In this document: one piece after another, positions 39,788 through 48,969 of the stretch
How positions within the stretch are numbered: position 1 is the first letter of the stretch
How the letters are laid out: the number at the start of each line of letters is the position of its first letter
DNA from: JAJEAD01 sp964420925
GTDB lineage: Bacteria; Pseudomonadota; Gammaproteobacteria; HK1
NCBI GenBank assembly: GCA_964420925.1
Contig: CAYQVB010000155.1
Span: 1-64,000, forward strand
Length of the DNA: 64,000 nt
Direction of reading: 5' to 3'
Made by a program: the position numbers and the translations under genes
Notes under the pieces: model-generated
Seen by the model: the letters and a program-made list of their open reading frames with translations, nothing else
Databases searched by the model: none
What the model was told of the DNA's origin: nothing

Positions 39788-41311
39788 ATGAACGAATCGA
39801 GAAGGCGGGGGCGCCGGGAGCGCCAGGCGAGGCGCGCGGAGGCGGTGTCGGCGCCCGCCTATGTCACGCGGCATATCCCCTGCTACGAGTTCGCGGACGA
39901 GGAGGCGCTTGTGAAGATCGAGCGGCGCGCGGACGTGCTGCTCGAGGAGGTCGGAGTCGATTTCCGCGGCGACCCGGAGACGCTCGCGCTCTGGCGCGAG
40001 GCGGGGGCAGAGGTCGAGGGAGAACGGGTGCGCATCCCCGCGGATCTTGCGCGCGCGCTCTGCGCCAAGGCGCCGCGGGAGTTCGTGCAGGTCGCGCGCA
40101 ATCCGCGGCGCAGCGTGCGCATCGGCGGGCGCCACTGCGTGTTCGCTCCGGTGTACGGCCCTCCCTTCGTGCGCTGCCTCGATCAGGGCCGTCGCTACGG
40201 CACGATCGAGGACTTTCGGAACCTGGTACGGCTCACCTACATGCTGCCCTGGCTGCACCACTCGGGCGGCACCACCTGCGAACCTTGCGACGTGCCCGTG
40301 AACAAGCGGCACCTCGACATGGTGTATGCCCACATCCGCTGGTCCGACAAGCCCTTTCTCGGTTCGATCACGGAGATCTCGCGCTGCGAGGACTCGGTGG
40401 AGATGGCGCGCATCCTGTTCGGGGCGGAGACCCTGGAGCGGAGCTGCGTCATCATGGGCAACATCAACGCCAACTCGCCGCTCATGTTCGACAAGGTGGC
40501 GACGCACGCGATCCGCACCTACTGCGGCGCGAACCAGGGCATCGTCATCGCGCCCTTCATCCTCGGGGGCGCGATGGGTCCGGTCACCACCGCGGGCGCG
40601 CTCGCCCAGGCCCTCGCTGAGGGCATGGCCGGAGTCGCCTTGAGTCAGCTCGCCCGTCCCGGCGCACCGGTGGTGCTCGGCAACTTCCTCTCCTCGATGT
40701 CGCTGCGTTCCGGCGCACCCACCTTCGGCATGCCGGAAGCCACGATGTCGAACTACGTGGTAGGCCAGCTCGCACGGCGCCTCGGCGTGCCGCTTCGCTG
40801 CGGCGGCTCGCTCACCGCCTCCAAAGTCCCGGATGCGCAGGCCGCCTTCGAGAGCGCGGACAGCATCCACTCCACCGCGCTCGGGGGCGCGAACTACGTG
40901 CTGCACGCTGCGGGCTGGCTGGAGTCCGGCCTGGTGACGGGATACGAGAAGCTGATCCAGGACGCAGACCGCCTCGGCGCCCTGCACACCCTGATGGCGG
41001 GGCTCCCCACCGACGACAACGCGCTCGCCCGCGGCGCCTACGAGGAGGTGCAGCCGGGCGGACACTTCCTCGGCTCCTCGCACACCCTCGCCAACTACGA
41101 GACCGCGTACTACGAGGCGACGATGTCCGACTCGGAGAGCTTCGAGCAGTGGCAGGAGAAAGGGGCGAAGGACTCCGCGACCCGCGCCTGCGAGCGATGG
41201 AAGGCGATGCTGGCCGGGTACGAGGCGCCGCCCCTCGACGCGGGCGTCGACGAAGCGCTCCTCGCCTTCATCGCCCGGCGCAAGGAGAGCATGCCGGACG
41301 CGTGGCACTGA
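39788..41311 (+). CDS. MttB-family trimethylamine-type methyltransferase, non-pyrrolysine
   Basis: A 507-residue COG5598 protein. GRHCVFAPVYGPPFVRCLDQGRR, WLHHSGGTTCEPCDVP, GSITEISRCEDSVEMARI, GNINANSPLMFDK and FILGGAMGPVTTAGALAQALAEG are family hallmarks. The region that carries pyrrolysine in true MttB (around SLTASKVPDAQAAFESADSIHSTALGGANYV) has no in-frame TAG, so it belongs to the non-pyrrolysine group that includes glycine betaine (MtgB-like) and related demethylases. These transfer methyl groups to a corrinoid protein, but no corrinoid-protein gene is adjacent. The N-terminal 20 residues are Arg-rich. Two SDR genes follow. Confidence 0.85.
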   Translation: MNESRRRGRRERQARRAEAVSAPAYVTRHIPCYEFADEEALVKIERRADVLLEEVGVDFRGDPETLALWREAGAEVEGERVRIPADLARALCAKAPREFVQVARNPRRSVRIGGRHCVFAPVYGPPFVRCLDQGRRYGTIEDFRNLVRLTYMLPWLHHSGGTTCEPCDVPVNKRHLDMVYAHIRWSDKPFLGSITEISRCEDSVEMARILFGAETLERSCVIMGNINANSPLMFDKVATHAIRTYCGANQGIVIAPFILGGAMGPVTTAGALAQALAEGMAGVALSQLARPGAPVVLGNFLSSMSLRSGAPTFGMPEATMSNYVVGQLARRLGVPLRCGGSLTASKVPDAQAAFESADSIHSTALGGANYVLHAAGWLESGLVTGYEKLIQDADRLGALHTLMAGLPTDDNALARGAYEEVQPGGHFLGSSHTLANYETAYYEATMSDSESFEQWQEKGAKDSATRACERWKAMLAGYEAPPLDAGVDEALLAFIARRKESMPDAWH

Positions 41312-41359
41312 ACGCGGGGCGCACTATCATCACCGGGTCGCTTGCAGGAGGGACTTGAA

Positions 41360-42040
41360 ATGCCGACAGTGCTGGTCACGGGAGCGAGCCGCGGCCTCGG
41401 GCGCGAGTTCTGCCGCCAGTACGCGGCCGAGGGGTGGCGGGTGCTCGCGACGATGCGCGATCCGGACGCCGCATCCCCCTTCGACCGCGACGGCATCGAG
41501 CGATACCGGCTGGATGTGAGCGACCGCGACCGGATCCTCGAGCTGGCCCGGGAGCTCGAAGGCACCGCGATCGACCTGCTCGTCAACAACGCCGGCATGT
41601 GGGCGGGCGACGAGGAAGAGGGATTCGGCCGCTGCTCCGACGCGCTCTGGATGGAGGAGTTGCGGGTGCACGTGCTCGGCACCATGGCGATGTGCGAGGC
41701 ATTCGCCCCGCACGTGGCAGCGAGCGCGCAGAAGCGGATCGTGCAGATCTCGAGCGGCAACGGGAGTCTCGGCAGGGAAGACAACACGAACACCTACCCC
41801 TACAACTCCACGAAGGCGGCGCTCAACATGATCACCCGCGGCATGGCCTTCGACCTTCGCGGGCACGGCATCACGGTGGTCGCCCTCTCTCCGGGGTACG
41901 TCGCGACCGACATGAGCGGCCCGGACGCCGACCTCACGCCGGAAGAGAGCGTGTCCGCGATGCGCACCCTGATAGAGCGGCTAGGGCCAACCGATTCCGG
42001 CGGCTTCCGGCGCTACACCGGCGAAATCTACCCGTGGTAA
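41360..42040 (+). CDS. Short-chain dehydrogenase/reductase (copy 1)
   Basis: A 226-residue SDR. The ATG at 41360 follows AGGAGG; a TTG six codons upstream is also open. VLVTGASRGLGREFCRQYA is the cofactor motif, DLLVNNAGMWAGDEE the N-N-A-G motif, IVQISSGNGSL the catalytic-Ser strand and TYPYNSTKAALNMI the Y-x-x-x-K (Tyr-Asn-Ser-Thr-Lys). Length and C-terminus (FRRYTGEIYPW) match the next gene, a tandem duplicate 13 bases downstream. Both belong to the carbonyl-reductase-like atypical group ending with a Trp. It probably reduces or oxidises a carbonyl intermediate of the surrounding pathway. Confidence 0.9.
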   Translation: MPTVLVTGASRGLGREFCRQYAAEGWRVLATMRDPDAASPFDRDGIERYRLDVSDRDRILELARELEGTAIDLLVNNAGMWAGDEEEGFGRCSDALWMEELRVHVLGTMAMCEAFAPHVAASAQKRIVQISSGNGSLGREDNTNTYPYNSTKAALNMITRGMAFDLRGHGITVVALSPGYVATDMSGPDADLTPEESVSAMRTLIERLGPTDSGGFRRYTGEIYPW

Positions 42041-42053
42041 GGAGGGTCCGGGG

Positions 42054-42740
42054 ATGTCCAGTGTTCTGATCACCGGCGCGAGCCGCGGGATCGGCCTCGA
42101 GCTCGCGCACACCTACGCGGCCGACGGATGGCGGGTGCATGCCTGCTGCCGCCGCCCGGAGGCGGCAACAGAGCTGACCCGCTCCCTCGAGGGTCGCGAT
42201 GCGCGCCTGCACCGTCTCGACGTCACCGAAGCCACGGACATCGCCGCCCTCGCCGCCACGCTCGACGCCGAGTCCATCGACCTGCTCATCAACAACGCCG
42301 GAATCTTCGGCGGGGAGCAGGACTTCGGCGCGGTCGACTACGACTCGTGGGAGCAGGTCTGGCGCACCAACGTGATCGCGCCCTACCGCGTCGCGGAAGC
42401 CTTCGTCCCGCACGTGGCGGCGAGCGGACTGCGCTGCATGGCCTTCGTATCGAGCATCTCCGGCTCGATCGCGAGCGTGGACGAAGGCGGCGGCTACATC
42501 TACCAGTCCTCGAAGACCGGCCTCAACATGGTGGTGGCCAACCTCGCAAGGGACCTCGCCGGACGCGGCATCACGGTGCTCGCGCTCCACCCCGGCTGGG
42601 TGCGCACCGACATGGGCGGCGCCGACGCGCCGGTCTCGCCGGAGGAGAGCATTGCAGGGCTACGCCGGGTCATCGCGGAGAGCGGCCCGGAACGTTCCGG
42701 CACGCTCTGGGATTATCGGGGCGAGCGTCTGCCCTGGTAG
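42054..42740 (+). CDS. Short-chain dehydrogenase/reductase (copy 2)
   Basis: A 228-residue paralogue of the preceding gene with GGAGG just upstream. VLITGASRGIGLELAHTYA, DLLINNAGIFGGEQDFG, VSSISGSIASVDEGGG and YIYQSSKTGLNMVV (Tyr-Gln-Ser-Ser-Lys) are intact. It shares the end pattern (WDYRGERLPW) with copy 1. The two differ enough to be old duplicates that have diverged in substrate. The gene ends 59 bases before the CoxL-like gene. Confidence 0.9.
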   Translation: MSSVLITGASRGIGLELAHTYAADGWRVHACCRRPEAATELTRSLEGRDARLHRLDVTEATDIAALAATLDAESIDLLINNAGIFGGEQDFGAVDYDSWEQVWRTNVIAPYRVAEAFVPHVAASGLRCMAFVSSISGSIASVDEGGGYIYQSSKTGLNMVVANLARDLAGRGITVLALHPGWVRTDMGGADAPVSPEESIAGLRRVIAESGPERSGTLWDYRGERLPW

Positions 42741-42799
42741 GTGGGCAAGCAGTGACCTGAGAGCCCGGAGCACTCGGGCGCCGGCCCGGCCGGCGTAGA

Positions 42800-45067
42800 A
42801 TGCACCCTCCACCGGTCAGGGCGAGGCCCGGTATGCACCGCTTCGAGGACGAGCGCCTGCTGCGGGGAACGGGTCGCTTCGTCGAGGACCTCGACTCCGC
42901 GGATTGCCTGCATGCGGTTTTCGTGCGCTCGCCCCATGCGCACGCTCGGATCACGCACTTCGACGGCCGGGCCGCACGCGACGTCGAGGGCGTGCGGGCC
43001 GTCTTCGACGGCCGCGACTTCCTGGCGGAGGGCGTGCGGCCGCTCCCCTGCACGCGCCCGATCGAGAGCAGCGACGGCGCACCCTTCCATGCCCCGACCC
43101 GGAATGTGCTGGCGGTCGATGAGGTGCGTTTTGTCGGCGACCCGATAGCGATGGTGGTGGCGACATCGATGGAGGCCGCCGCCGACGCGGCAGAGCGGGT
43201 GGAGATCGACTACGAGCCCCTGCCCGCAGTGCTGGACCCGCGCGAGAGCAACGAAGTTGCGGTGGTGCGCAAGCTCGGTGACCCCGAGGCGACAGCGGCG
43301 GCGTTCGCCAATGCTGCCCACGTGGTCCGGGTCGAGCGCACGAACAACCGGATATGGGCGGCGCCGATCGAGACCCGCTCCGCGATCGGGCGCTACGACG
43401 CCGAGTGCGACACGTATCGCCTCGACACCCAGAGCCAGGGTGTGCACCTGATGCGCACGCTGATCGCCGCGACTCTGGGCATCGAAGAAAACCGGCTTCG
43501 CGTGGTGACGCCGGAAGTGGGCGGCAGCTTCGGCATGAAGCTCGTCGGCTACCCGGAGCAGAGCGCGGTTCTCGTTGCGGCGCGGGTGCTGGATACGCCG
43601 GTGCGCTGGGTGTCGACCCGCACCGAGGCGGTGCTGACCGATACCCACGCCAGAGGCCATCGCAGCGTCGCCGAGCTCGCCCTCGACGCAGAGGGGCGCA
43701 TACTGGCGCTGCGCTGCGTCACCCACGGCGAAATGGGCGCCTACGCATCGGCGATGGCGACTGCTGCGCCGGTGATCGGCTTCGGCCGCTCCCTGCCCAA
43801 CCTCTATCGCATCCCCGCGCTCGACCTGACGATGCGCGCCGCGTACACCCACACCGCTCCCGTCGACGCGCTTCGCGGCGCGGGGAAGCCGGAAGGCGTG
43901 TACATGATGGAACGATTGATGGACGCGGCGGCCCGGCAGATCGGAATCGACCGCATGGCGTTGCGCGAGCGCAATCTCGTCACTTCCGGCGAGATGCCCT
44001 ACCGCGCACCGAACGGCGAGACCTGGGACTGCGGTGACTTCCCCGGCGTGATGCGCGCTGCGCTGCACGCTGCGGACTGGGATGCCTTCGAGTCGCGCCG
44101 CGCCGCAAGCCTCGCCGCGGGACGGCGGCGCGGCTTCGGCTTGGGGCTCTACCTGCACACCGCCGGCGCCGGTACCGGCGAGACCTCCGCAGTGGAAGTG
44201 AACGCGGAAGGACGGCTCGTTGCATACGCTGGCCAACAGGCGATCGGCCAGGGACACGAGACGACTTTCCCCCTGCTCCTCTCCCGCCATCTTGGCGTGC
44301 CGGTGGCGGCGGTGGAGCTGGTCCAGGGCGACACCGATTTCCTTCCGGCGCGCGGCGCCGCCACCGGCGGATCGGCTTCGCTGCAATGCTCGGGCACCAC
44401 CCTGCTGCGGGCCGCCGACCACCTCGTGACCAAGCTGAAGCCGCATGCCGCGGAAGCTCTGGAAGCGGCGAGCGAGGACCTCCGTTTCGCGTCCGGCCGC
44501 TTTGCGGTGCCCGGCACCGACGTCGCCATCGGACTCCTGGAGCTCGGCGCTTCGCTCGCCGCCAGCACGAACACCGCCGGGGATTGCAGCGCGAGCGCCG
44601 ATTTCGAGGGCAAGGTCTCCACCATCCCCAACGGCGCCTACGCCTGCGAGGTCGAAGTCGACCCCGAGACCGGTGCGGTAGAGATCCAACGCTTCGTCGG
44701 CGTGAACGACGTCGGGCGGCGCATCGACCCGGCGATCGTCGACGGCCAGCTCCACGGCGGAATCTCCCAGGGCCTCGGCCAAGCCTGGCTCGAGCAGGTA
44801 CGCTACGAGGAGGGCTCCGGACAACTGCTCTCCGGCTCGCTCATGGACTACGCGCTCCCGCGCGCCGATGACTTCCCCGAATTCGAGATGCACGAGGCCG
44901 ACATCCCCACCGGAAACAACCCCATTGGCGCCAAGGGCGCCGGCGAGCTCGGCTGCGTCGGCGCGCCCGCCGCCTTCATGAACGCGGTCGCCGACGCCGC
45001 CGACACCCAGGAGATCGACATGCCCGCCACTCCGGAACGGGTGTGGAGAGCGCTTCACCGGACATGA
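42800..45067 (+). CDS. Xanthine dehydrogenase-family molybdopterin-binding subunit, unpartnered
   Basis: A 755-residue large subunit of the molybdenum hydroxylases (CoxL/XdhB type). N-terminal DERLLRGTGRFVEDLD and HAVFVRSPHAHARI, then EVGGSFGMKLVGYPEQSAVL, DALRGAGKPEGVYMMERLMDAAARQIGIDRM, GQGHETTFPLLLSRHLGVPVAAVELVQGDTDFL and NPIGAKGAGELGCVGAPAAFMNAV are complete; the last contains the catalytic Glu. The 2Fe-2S and FAD subunits that normally complete the enzyme are not adjacent, so it must borrow them or work alone. The selenate/cysteine loop of CO dehydrogenase (A-Y-R-C-S-F-R) is absent, excluding CODH. The stop overlaps the enolase-type gene (ATGA). Confidence 0.88.
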   Translation: MHPPPVRARPGMHRFEDERLLRGTGRFVEDLDSADCLHAVFVRSPHAHARITHFDGRAARDVEGVRAVFDGRDFLAEGVRPLPCTRPIESSDGAPFHAPTRNVLAVDEVRFVGDPIAMVVATSMEAAADAAERVEIDYEPLPAVLDPRESNEVAVVRKLGDPEATAAAFANAAHVVRVERTNNRIWAAPIETRSAIGRYDAECDTYRLDTQSQGVHLMRTLIAATLGIEENRLRVVTPEVGGSFGMKLVGYPEQSAVLVAARVLDTPVRWVSTRTEAVLTDTHARGHRSVAELALDAEGRILALRCVTHGEMGAYASAMATAAPVIGFGRSLPNLYRIPALDLTMRAAYTHTAPVDALRGAGKPEGVYMMERLMDAAARQIGIDRMALRERNLVTSGEMPYRAPNGETWDCGDFPGVMRAALHAADWDAFESRRAASLAAGRRRGFGLGLYLHTAGAGTGETSAVEVNAEGRLVAYAGQQAIGQGHETTFPLLLSRHLGVPVAAVELVQGDTDFLPARGAATGGSASLQCSGTTLLRAADHLVTKLKPHAAEALEAASEDLRFASGRFAVPGTDVAIGLLELGASLAASTNTAGDCSASADFEGKVSTIPNGAYACEVEVDPETGAVEIQRFVGVNDVGRRIDPAIVDGQLHGGISQGLGQAWLEQVRYEEGSGQLLSGSLMDYALPRADDFPEFEMHEADIPTGNNPIGAKGAGELGCVGAPAAFMNAVADAADTQEIDMPATPERVWRALHRT

Positions 45068-46173
45068 AAGTCAGCGACATACGCATTGACGTGGTGAGGC
45101 GGGAGTTTCCGGCGCTGACGCTGCAGGGCGGTATCCAGCCTGCGCACTCCATCGAGCAGGGCGTGCTGCGGGTGTTCACGGATGAAGGTATCGAAGGCAA
45201 CTGCCTGATCGGGGCGTGGATACCGGCGGAGCCCCATTTCCGGCCGATCCTCGACGTGATCAAGTCGGAGCTCGTCGGTCGCGAGCCCTTCGAGCGCGAG
45301 TGGCTGTGGAACCGCATGCAGTTCCTCGCCACTTGTTTCCGCCTCAGCGAAACCTCGTGGGCACCGGTCGATGTCGCGCTCTGGGACATCGCGGGCAAAG
45401 CCGCGGGCCTGCCGGTGTTCAAGCTCCTCGGTGCGCAGCGCTACGAGGTACCCGCCTACGCCGCGTATCCCGCCGCCTACGACACCGTCGACGGATTTCT
45501 CGGTGAGGCGCGGGAAACGCTCGCGCGGGGCTTTCGAGCCTACAAGATCCACCCCGGCCACCTCGCGTCCCACGATGTGGCGGCGTTGGCGGGCGCGGTG
45601 CGCGAGCTGGCCGGCGACGAGTTTCCCCTCATGCTCGACCCCAACTGCGGCTACGACTTCCGCTGCGCCCTCGAAGTGGGACACGCCCTCGACGAGCACC
45701 GTTTCCACTGGTACGAGGACCCGGTGAGACACCACGACATCGATGCGATAGCCGAGCTCAGCCGGCGCCTGCGCACCCCGCTTTCCATGACGGACCAGAG
45801 CGAGGCGCAACTCTTCGACTCCGCACGCTACATCCGGCGCCGGGCGCTTCGCATCGTGCGGGGCACCGCGATCCGCCTCGGCATCACCGGCCTGAAGAAG
45901 CTCTGCTCACTCGCCGAGAGCTACGGTCTCCACTGCGAGATCGGGACTGCCGGCAACGGACTGCTGAACGCGGCCAACCTGCACGTCATGCTCTCGGTGC
46001 ACAACTGCGACTTCTACGAGCACATCCTGCCGGTCGAGCAGCAGAACTTCGGGCTACAGGAGTACCCGGCGCCCGACGACCGAGGCGTTATGCACGCTCC
46101 CGAGGCACCCGGCCTCGGGTTCGAGCTCGACCCGGACTGGATCGCGCACCATAGAGTGGCGAGTCTCCGCTGA
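45064..46173 (+). CDS. Mandelate racemase/muconate lactonizing enzyme family protein
   Basis: A 369-residue enolase-superfamily enzyme whose ATG overlaps the preceding stop (ATGA). The capping domain is residues 1-125. In the barrel, RAYKIHPG carries Lys161 and His163 in place of the K-x-K pair of mandelate racemase. Metal ligands are probably D192 (PLMLDPNCGYD), E218 (FHWYEDP) and D244 or E247 (SMTDQSE). GLHCEIGTAGNGLLNAANLHV is near the C-terminal catalytic region. The family takes a proton next to a carboxylate; the K-x-H variant hints at a dehydratase or epimerase with a different base. Operon with CoxL suggests oxidation then dehydration or isomerisation of one carboxylate. Confidence 0.85.
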   Translation: MKVSDIRIDVVRREFPALTLQGGIQPAHSIEQGVLRVFTDEGIEGNCLIGAWIPAEPHFRPILDVIKSELVGREPFEREWLWNRMQFLATCFRLSETSWAPVDVALWDIAGKAAGLPVFKLLGAQRYEVPAYAAYPAAYDTVDGFLGEARETLARGFRAYKIHPGHLASHDVAALAGAVRELAGDEFPLMLDPNCGYDFRCALEVGHALDEHRFHWYEDPVRHHDIDAIAELSRRLRTPLSMTDQSEAQLFDSARYIRRRALRIVRGTAIRLGITGLKKLCSLAESYGLHCEIGTAGNGLLNAANLHVMLSVHNCDFYEHILPVEQQNFGLQEYPAPDDRGVMHAPEAPGLGFELDPDWIAHHRVASLR

Positions 46174-46247
46174 GGGAGCGAACCAGGCAAGCCAATCGCT
46201 CGTCGGTCCATTCCCTCCCCGGTTGAGGCACCGGGAGAAGAAAACCC

Positions 46248-47534
46248 TCAGGCCGCTTTCCGGCGCGGCCGGCCGTCGAGCCAGCTCCCCACGATCAGCC
46301 GATAGCTGATCCCGATCTGGCGCAAGGGGTGCAAGGCAAAAGTCGATAGCGGCTCAACCCGGAGCGCCGGGGTGTCACCAAGCACCGCGAGCGCGAGCTG
46401 CTTGCCCATCATGGTGGCGGTCGCCACTCCGCGCCCGTTGTAGCCGAGTCCGGCGTAGACCCCCGGCGCGAGACCCACGAGCATCGGCAGGTGGGTCTTG
46501 GTTATCGCAGGCCACCCGGCCCAGTGGTACTCCCACTCGACGCCGGAGAGCTCCGGGTAGAGCTGCTCGGCCACCGCCCTGACGTGGGAGTCGTCACCGC
46601 TCGTATCCACGTTGAACAGGTTGCCGTGGCCACCGATCACGAAGCGGCCGTCGCGGTCCAGGCGGTAGTAGACGATGACCCGCCCGCTCTCCGATACCGC
46701 ATGCCGGCCGGGCAGGACCTTCGGCAGCACGTTGTGTCCGAGGGGGGCGGTCGCCGCGACAAAGGAGCATACCGGCACCACGCTGCGCCGCAGGCCGGGC
46801 CAGAGGTCGTCGGTGTAGCCGTTGGAGCCGATGAGGACGTGCCGGGCCCTAAGCGTGGCGCCCCCTTCGACCGCCACCCGCCAGTCCTTGCCGAACCGCT
46901 CGATCCGGATCGCCTTCGATGCTCCGTGGATAACGGCCCCCTCCGCAATCGCGGCGTGTGCGAGGCCCCGAGCGTAGGACAGCGGCTGGACGTTCCCGCC
47001 GCGCGGGTCGAAGAGGCCGTGGTCGTAGTGATCGCTCCCGATCAGCTCCCGGATCTCGTTCGCATCGAGAAGACGGGCCTCGACGCCGCGCGCGCTCCAT
47101 TGCGCCACCCAGTCCCGCTCGTACTCCACTCCGGTGTTCCCCCACCCACCCTGCACGTAGCCGGGCCGGAGCGCATCGCAATCGATGCGGTAGCGGTCGA
47201 TGAGCTCGAACACGAGATCGCAGGTCTCGTGTCCCATGGCGATGAATCGCTCTCCCCACTCTTTCCCGAGTACTTCGATAACCTCGTCGGGGGTTGCGCG
47301 GTTCCCGCCGGGGTTCACCTGCCCGCCGTTTCGGCCCGAGCAGCCCCAGCCCGGCTCGGCGGCTTCCAGCACCCGGACTGCGCGGCCCTCGCGCGCCAGG
47401 TGCAGGGCGGCCGAGCAACCGGTGTAGCCCGCGCCGACGATGACGGTGTCGCATTCCTCGGCGGAGGTGAGAGGCGGGCACTCGGGGCCGGCTATCGCGG
47501 TCCGGGCCCACAGGCTGGGGGGCATCGAAGTCAT
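46248..47534 (-). CDS. FAD-dependent amine/amino-acid oxidoreductase (PuuB/DAO-like)
   Basis: A 428-residue flavoprotein. The FAD motif is CDTVIVGAGYTGCSAALHLAREGRAVRVLEA (G-x-G-x-x-G). WGCSGRNGGQVNPGG is characteristic of the gamma-glutamylputrescine oxidase and glycine-oxidase group. The C-terminus has AGLGYNGRGVATATMMGKQLALAVLG, the second FAD loop with G-Y-N-G-R-G. It oxidises a secondary or primary amine to imine and then aldehyde. A start at 47534 (MTSMPPSLWARTAIAGPECP) is preferred, though the frame is open upstream. It is convergent with the preceding gene run. Confidence 0.88.
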   Translation of the reverse strand: MTSMPPSLWARTAIAGPECPPLTSAEECDTVIVGAGYTGCSAALHLAREGRAVRVLEAAEPGWGCSGRNGGQVNPGGNRATPDEVIEVLGKEWGERFIAMGHETCDLVFELIDRYRIDCDALRPGYVQGGWGNTGVEYERDWVAQWSARGVEARLLDANEIRELIGSDHYDHGLFDPRGGNVQPLSYARGLAHAAIAEGAVIHGASKAIRIERFGKDWRVAVEGGATLRARHVLIGSNGYTDDLWPGLRRSVVPVCSFVAATAPLGHNVLPKVLPGRHAVSESGRVIVYYRLDRDGRFVIGGHGNLFNVDTSGDDSHVRAVAEQLYPELSGVEWEYHWAGWPAITKTHLPMLVGLAPGVYAGLGYNGRGVATATMMGKQLALAVLGDTPALRVEPLSTFALHPLRQIGISYRLIVGSWLDGRPRRKAA

Positions 47535-48055
47535 GTCGTGTCGTCCAGTGCTTTGTTTCTTCGACCGCCCGGACTCCGCCGTGCCGTCTCGGAGGATTGA
47601 TAGCACAGGCTCGGAGCGCGAGTCCAAGCACCGCGCATGCGGACAGCAATTCTCGTTTTGGGAGTTGCTCTGGCGTCATTCGCGGCCGCAGTCGTGTTTT
47701 CGGATTACGTCGAGGTCGGTTTGGCAGGTCAATCGCCGAACCGCCGCCGAATCCGCGGTCTCGGATCACGGCGTGCGCCAAAGTGAGAATTGCTGGCTTG
47801 CAGAGGAAAGAGACGCCGTGACGCGACGGGTTGAGTGACCAGAGCACCCTCGGACCGGCGCCCCACCAGCCCGCCGGCGACACTTTGTCGCGCCGATCGC
47901 TGATGCGAAGCGAGACGTTGGCCTACGCGGCGGCGCTCGGAGATGGCCGATCCTGTGCCCGTGCGATGCGACTTCGGATGCCAGGAGCGCTGTGGTACCG
48001 TCTTCAAGAACCCGGGTCCGCCTGACCCTGACTCCTCTTCGACAGGGGATTGCCA
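47535..48055. other. Intergenic region between FAD oxidase and Uma2 gene
   Basis: About 520 bases with no gene I can support. Open frames on both strands lack protein-like composition and known motifs. The divergent arrangement means both promoters are probably here. The last ten bases have a GGGG stretch that serves as ribosome-binding site for the Uma2 start. Confidence 0.35.
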
Positions 48056-48760
48056 GTGAGCCGAACCACCCTCCCTCCGGTCGCGCTTGAGTACCCGAGC
48101 GGGGACGGCAAGCCGATGGCGGAGAACGACGCCCAGCTCATGGCGATTCTCTACGGCATCGACGCCCTGCGGGAGCACTACCGGGACCGAAAGGACGTGT
48201 ATGTCTCGGGAGACCTCCTCATGTACTACGAGGAGGGAGACCCGAAGGTGTCCGTCGCGCCCGACGTGTTCGTGGTGTTCGGGGTCGAGGACCGGGTGCG
48301 GAGGCACTACCTGGTCTGGGAGGAAGGCAAGGGGCCGGACTTCGTCCTGGAGGTGGCCTCCAAAAGCACGTGGCGTGAAGACCTGGGACCCAAGCGCAAG
48401 GTGTACGCGCGCCTCGGGGTCAAGGAGTACTGGCTCTACGACCCCACGGGGGAGCACATCACTCCGGTGCTCCAGGGCATCCGGCTGGCCGGGAGCGCTT
48501 ACGTGCGCCAACTGGCGGTGACCTCGCCGGACGGTGCGCTGATGCTGCACAGCGAGACGCTGGGGCTCGAGCTGCACGCGAAGGATGGAGAGATGCGCTT
48601 CCGGGACCCGGCGACCGGGCGGATCCTCCTCAGCTATCAGGAAGAAGCCGCCGCTCGCCGGACGGCGGAATCACGTGCCGAGCAGGAATCCATTGCCCGG
48701 CGTGCGGCCGAAGCGCGCGTCGCGGAGCTGGAAGCGCTCCTGCGCGAGCGCAACGGCTGA
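48056..48760 (+). CDS. Uma2-family PD-(D/E)XK endonuclease-like protein
   Basis: A 234-residue Uma2 protein. A GTG at 48056 (MSRTTLPPVALEYPSGDGKP) is chosen over a TTG two codons upstream because of spacing to GGGG. YPSGDGKPMAENDAQ, DVYVSGDLLMYYEEGDPKVSVAPDVFVVFG and PDFVLEVASKSTWREDLGPKRKVYARLGVKEYWLYDP cover the fold, with the nuclease motif D...E-V-x-S-K-S. The C-terminal 50 residues are a charged helix (RRTAESRAEQESIARRAAEA) forming a probable coiled coil. Uma2 proteins are very abundant in some lineages, often as mobile or restriction-like genes; function is unsettled. A REP-like repeat follows. Confidence 0.85.
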   Translation: MSRTTLPPVALEYPSGDGKPMAENDAQLMAILYGIDALREHYRDRKDVYVSGDLLMYYEEGDPKVSVAPDVFVVFGVEDRVRRHYLVWEEGKGPDFVLEVASKSTWREDLGPKRKVYARLGVKEYWLYDPTGEHITPVLQGIRLAGSAYVRQLAVTSPDGALMLHSETLGLELHAKDGEMRFRDPATGRILLSYQEEAAARRTAESRAEQESIARRAAEARVAELEALLRERNG

Positions 48761-48844
48761 GCTGCCGCCACCGGCCGCCTCGGTGCGGCGGACACCGGCG
48801 TCGCGCGACCGCTTGTACGGAGAGTCTCCCAACTCGTTGTTTTA

Positions 48845-48870
48845 GGTGGATTCCCGCATATCAAGGGAAT
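48845..48870. repeat. Second, decayed REP-like inverted repeat
   Basis: GGTGGATTCCCGC (48845-48857) repeats the core of the palindrome at 32626. ATTCCC (48850-48855) pairs with GGGAAT (48865-48870), a 6-bp stem around a 9-base loop. It lies between convergent genes and may also act as a terminator. Confidence 0.55.
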
Positions 48871-48969
48871 GACGGGAACAGAGGACTCGAACGCGCGTGT
48901 TGCCTCGATGTTCCTTCCGTGACAGCGGGAACAGGTCCCCTGGCCTCGGCAGGCCGCGCCGCATCCGGC

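Noticed and set aside
39788..41311. Pyrrolysine-containing trimethylamine methyltransferase
   Set aside because: No in-frame TAG is present in the catalytic region; the frame is continuous without amber readthrough.
42800..45067. CO dehydrogenase large subunit
   Set aside because: The A-Y-R-C-S-F-R active-site loop of CODH is absent and no coxS or coxM is nearby; only the wider CoxL family is supported.
47729..48577. Minus-strand frame overlapping the Uma2 gene
   Set aside because: Shadow of the Uma2 frame; the section outside Uma2 has no start signal or known motif.
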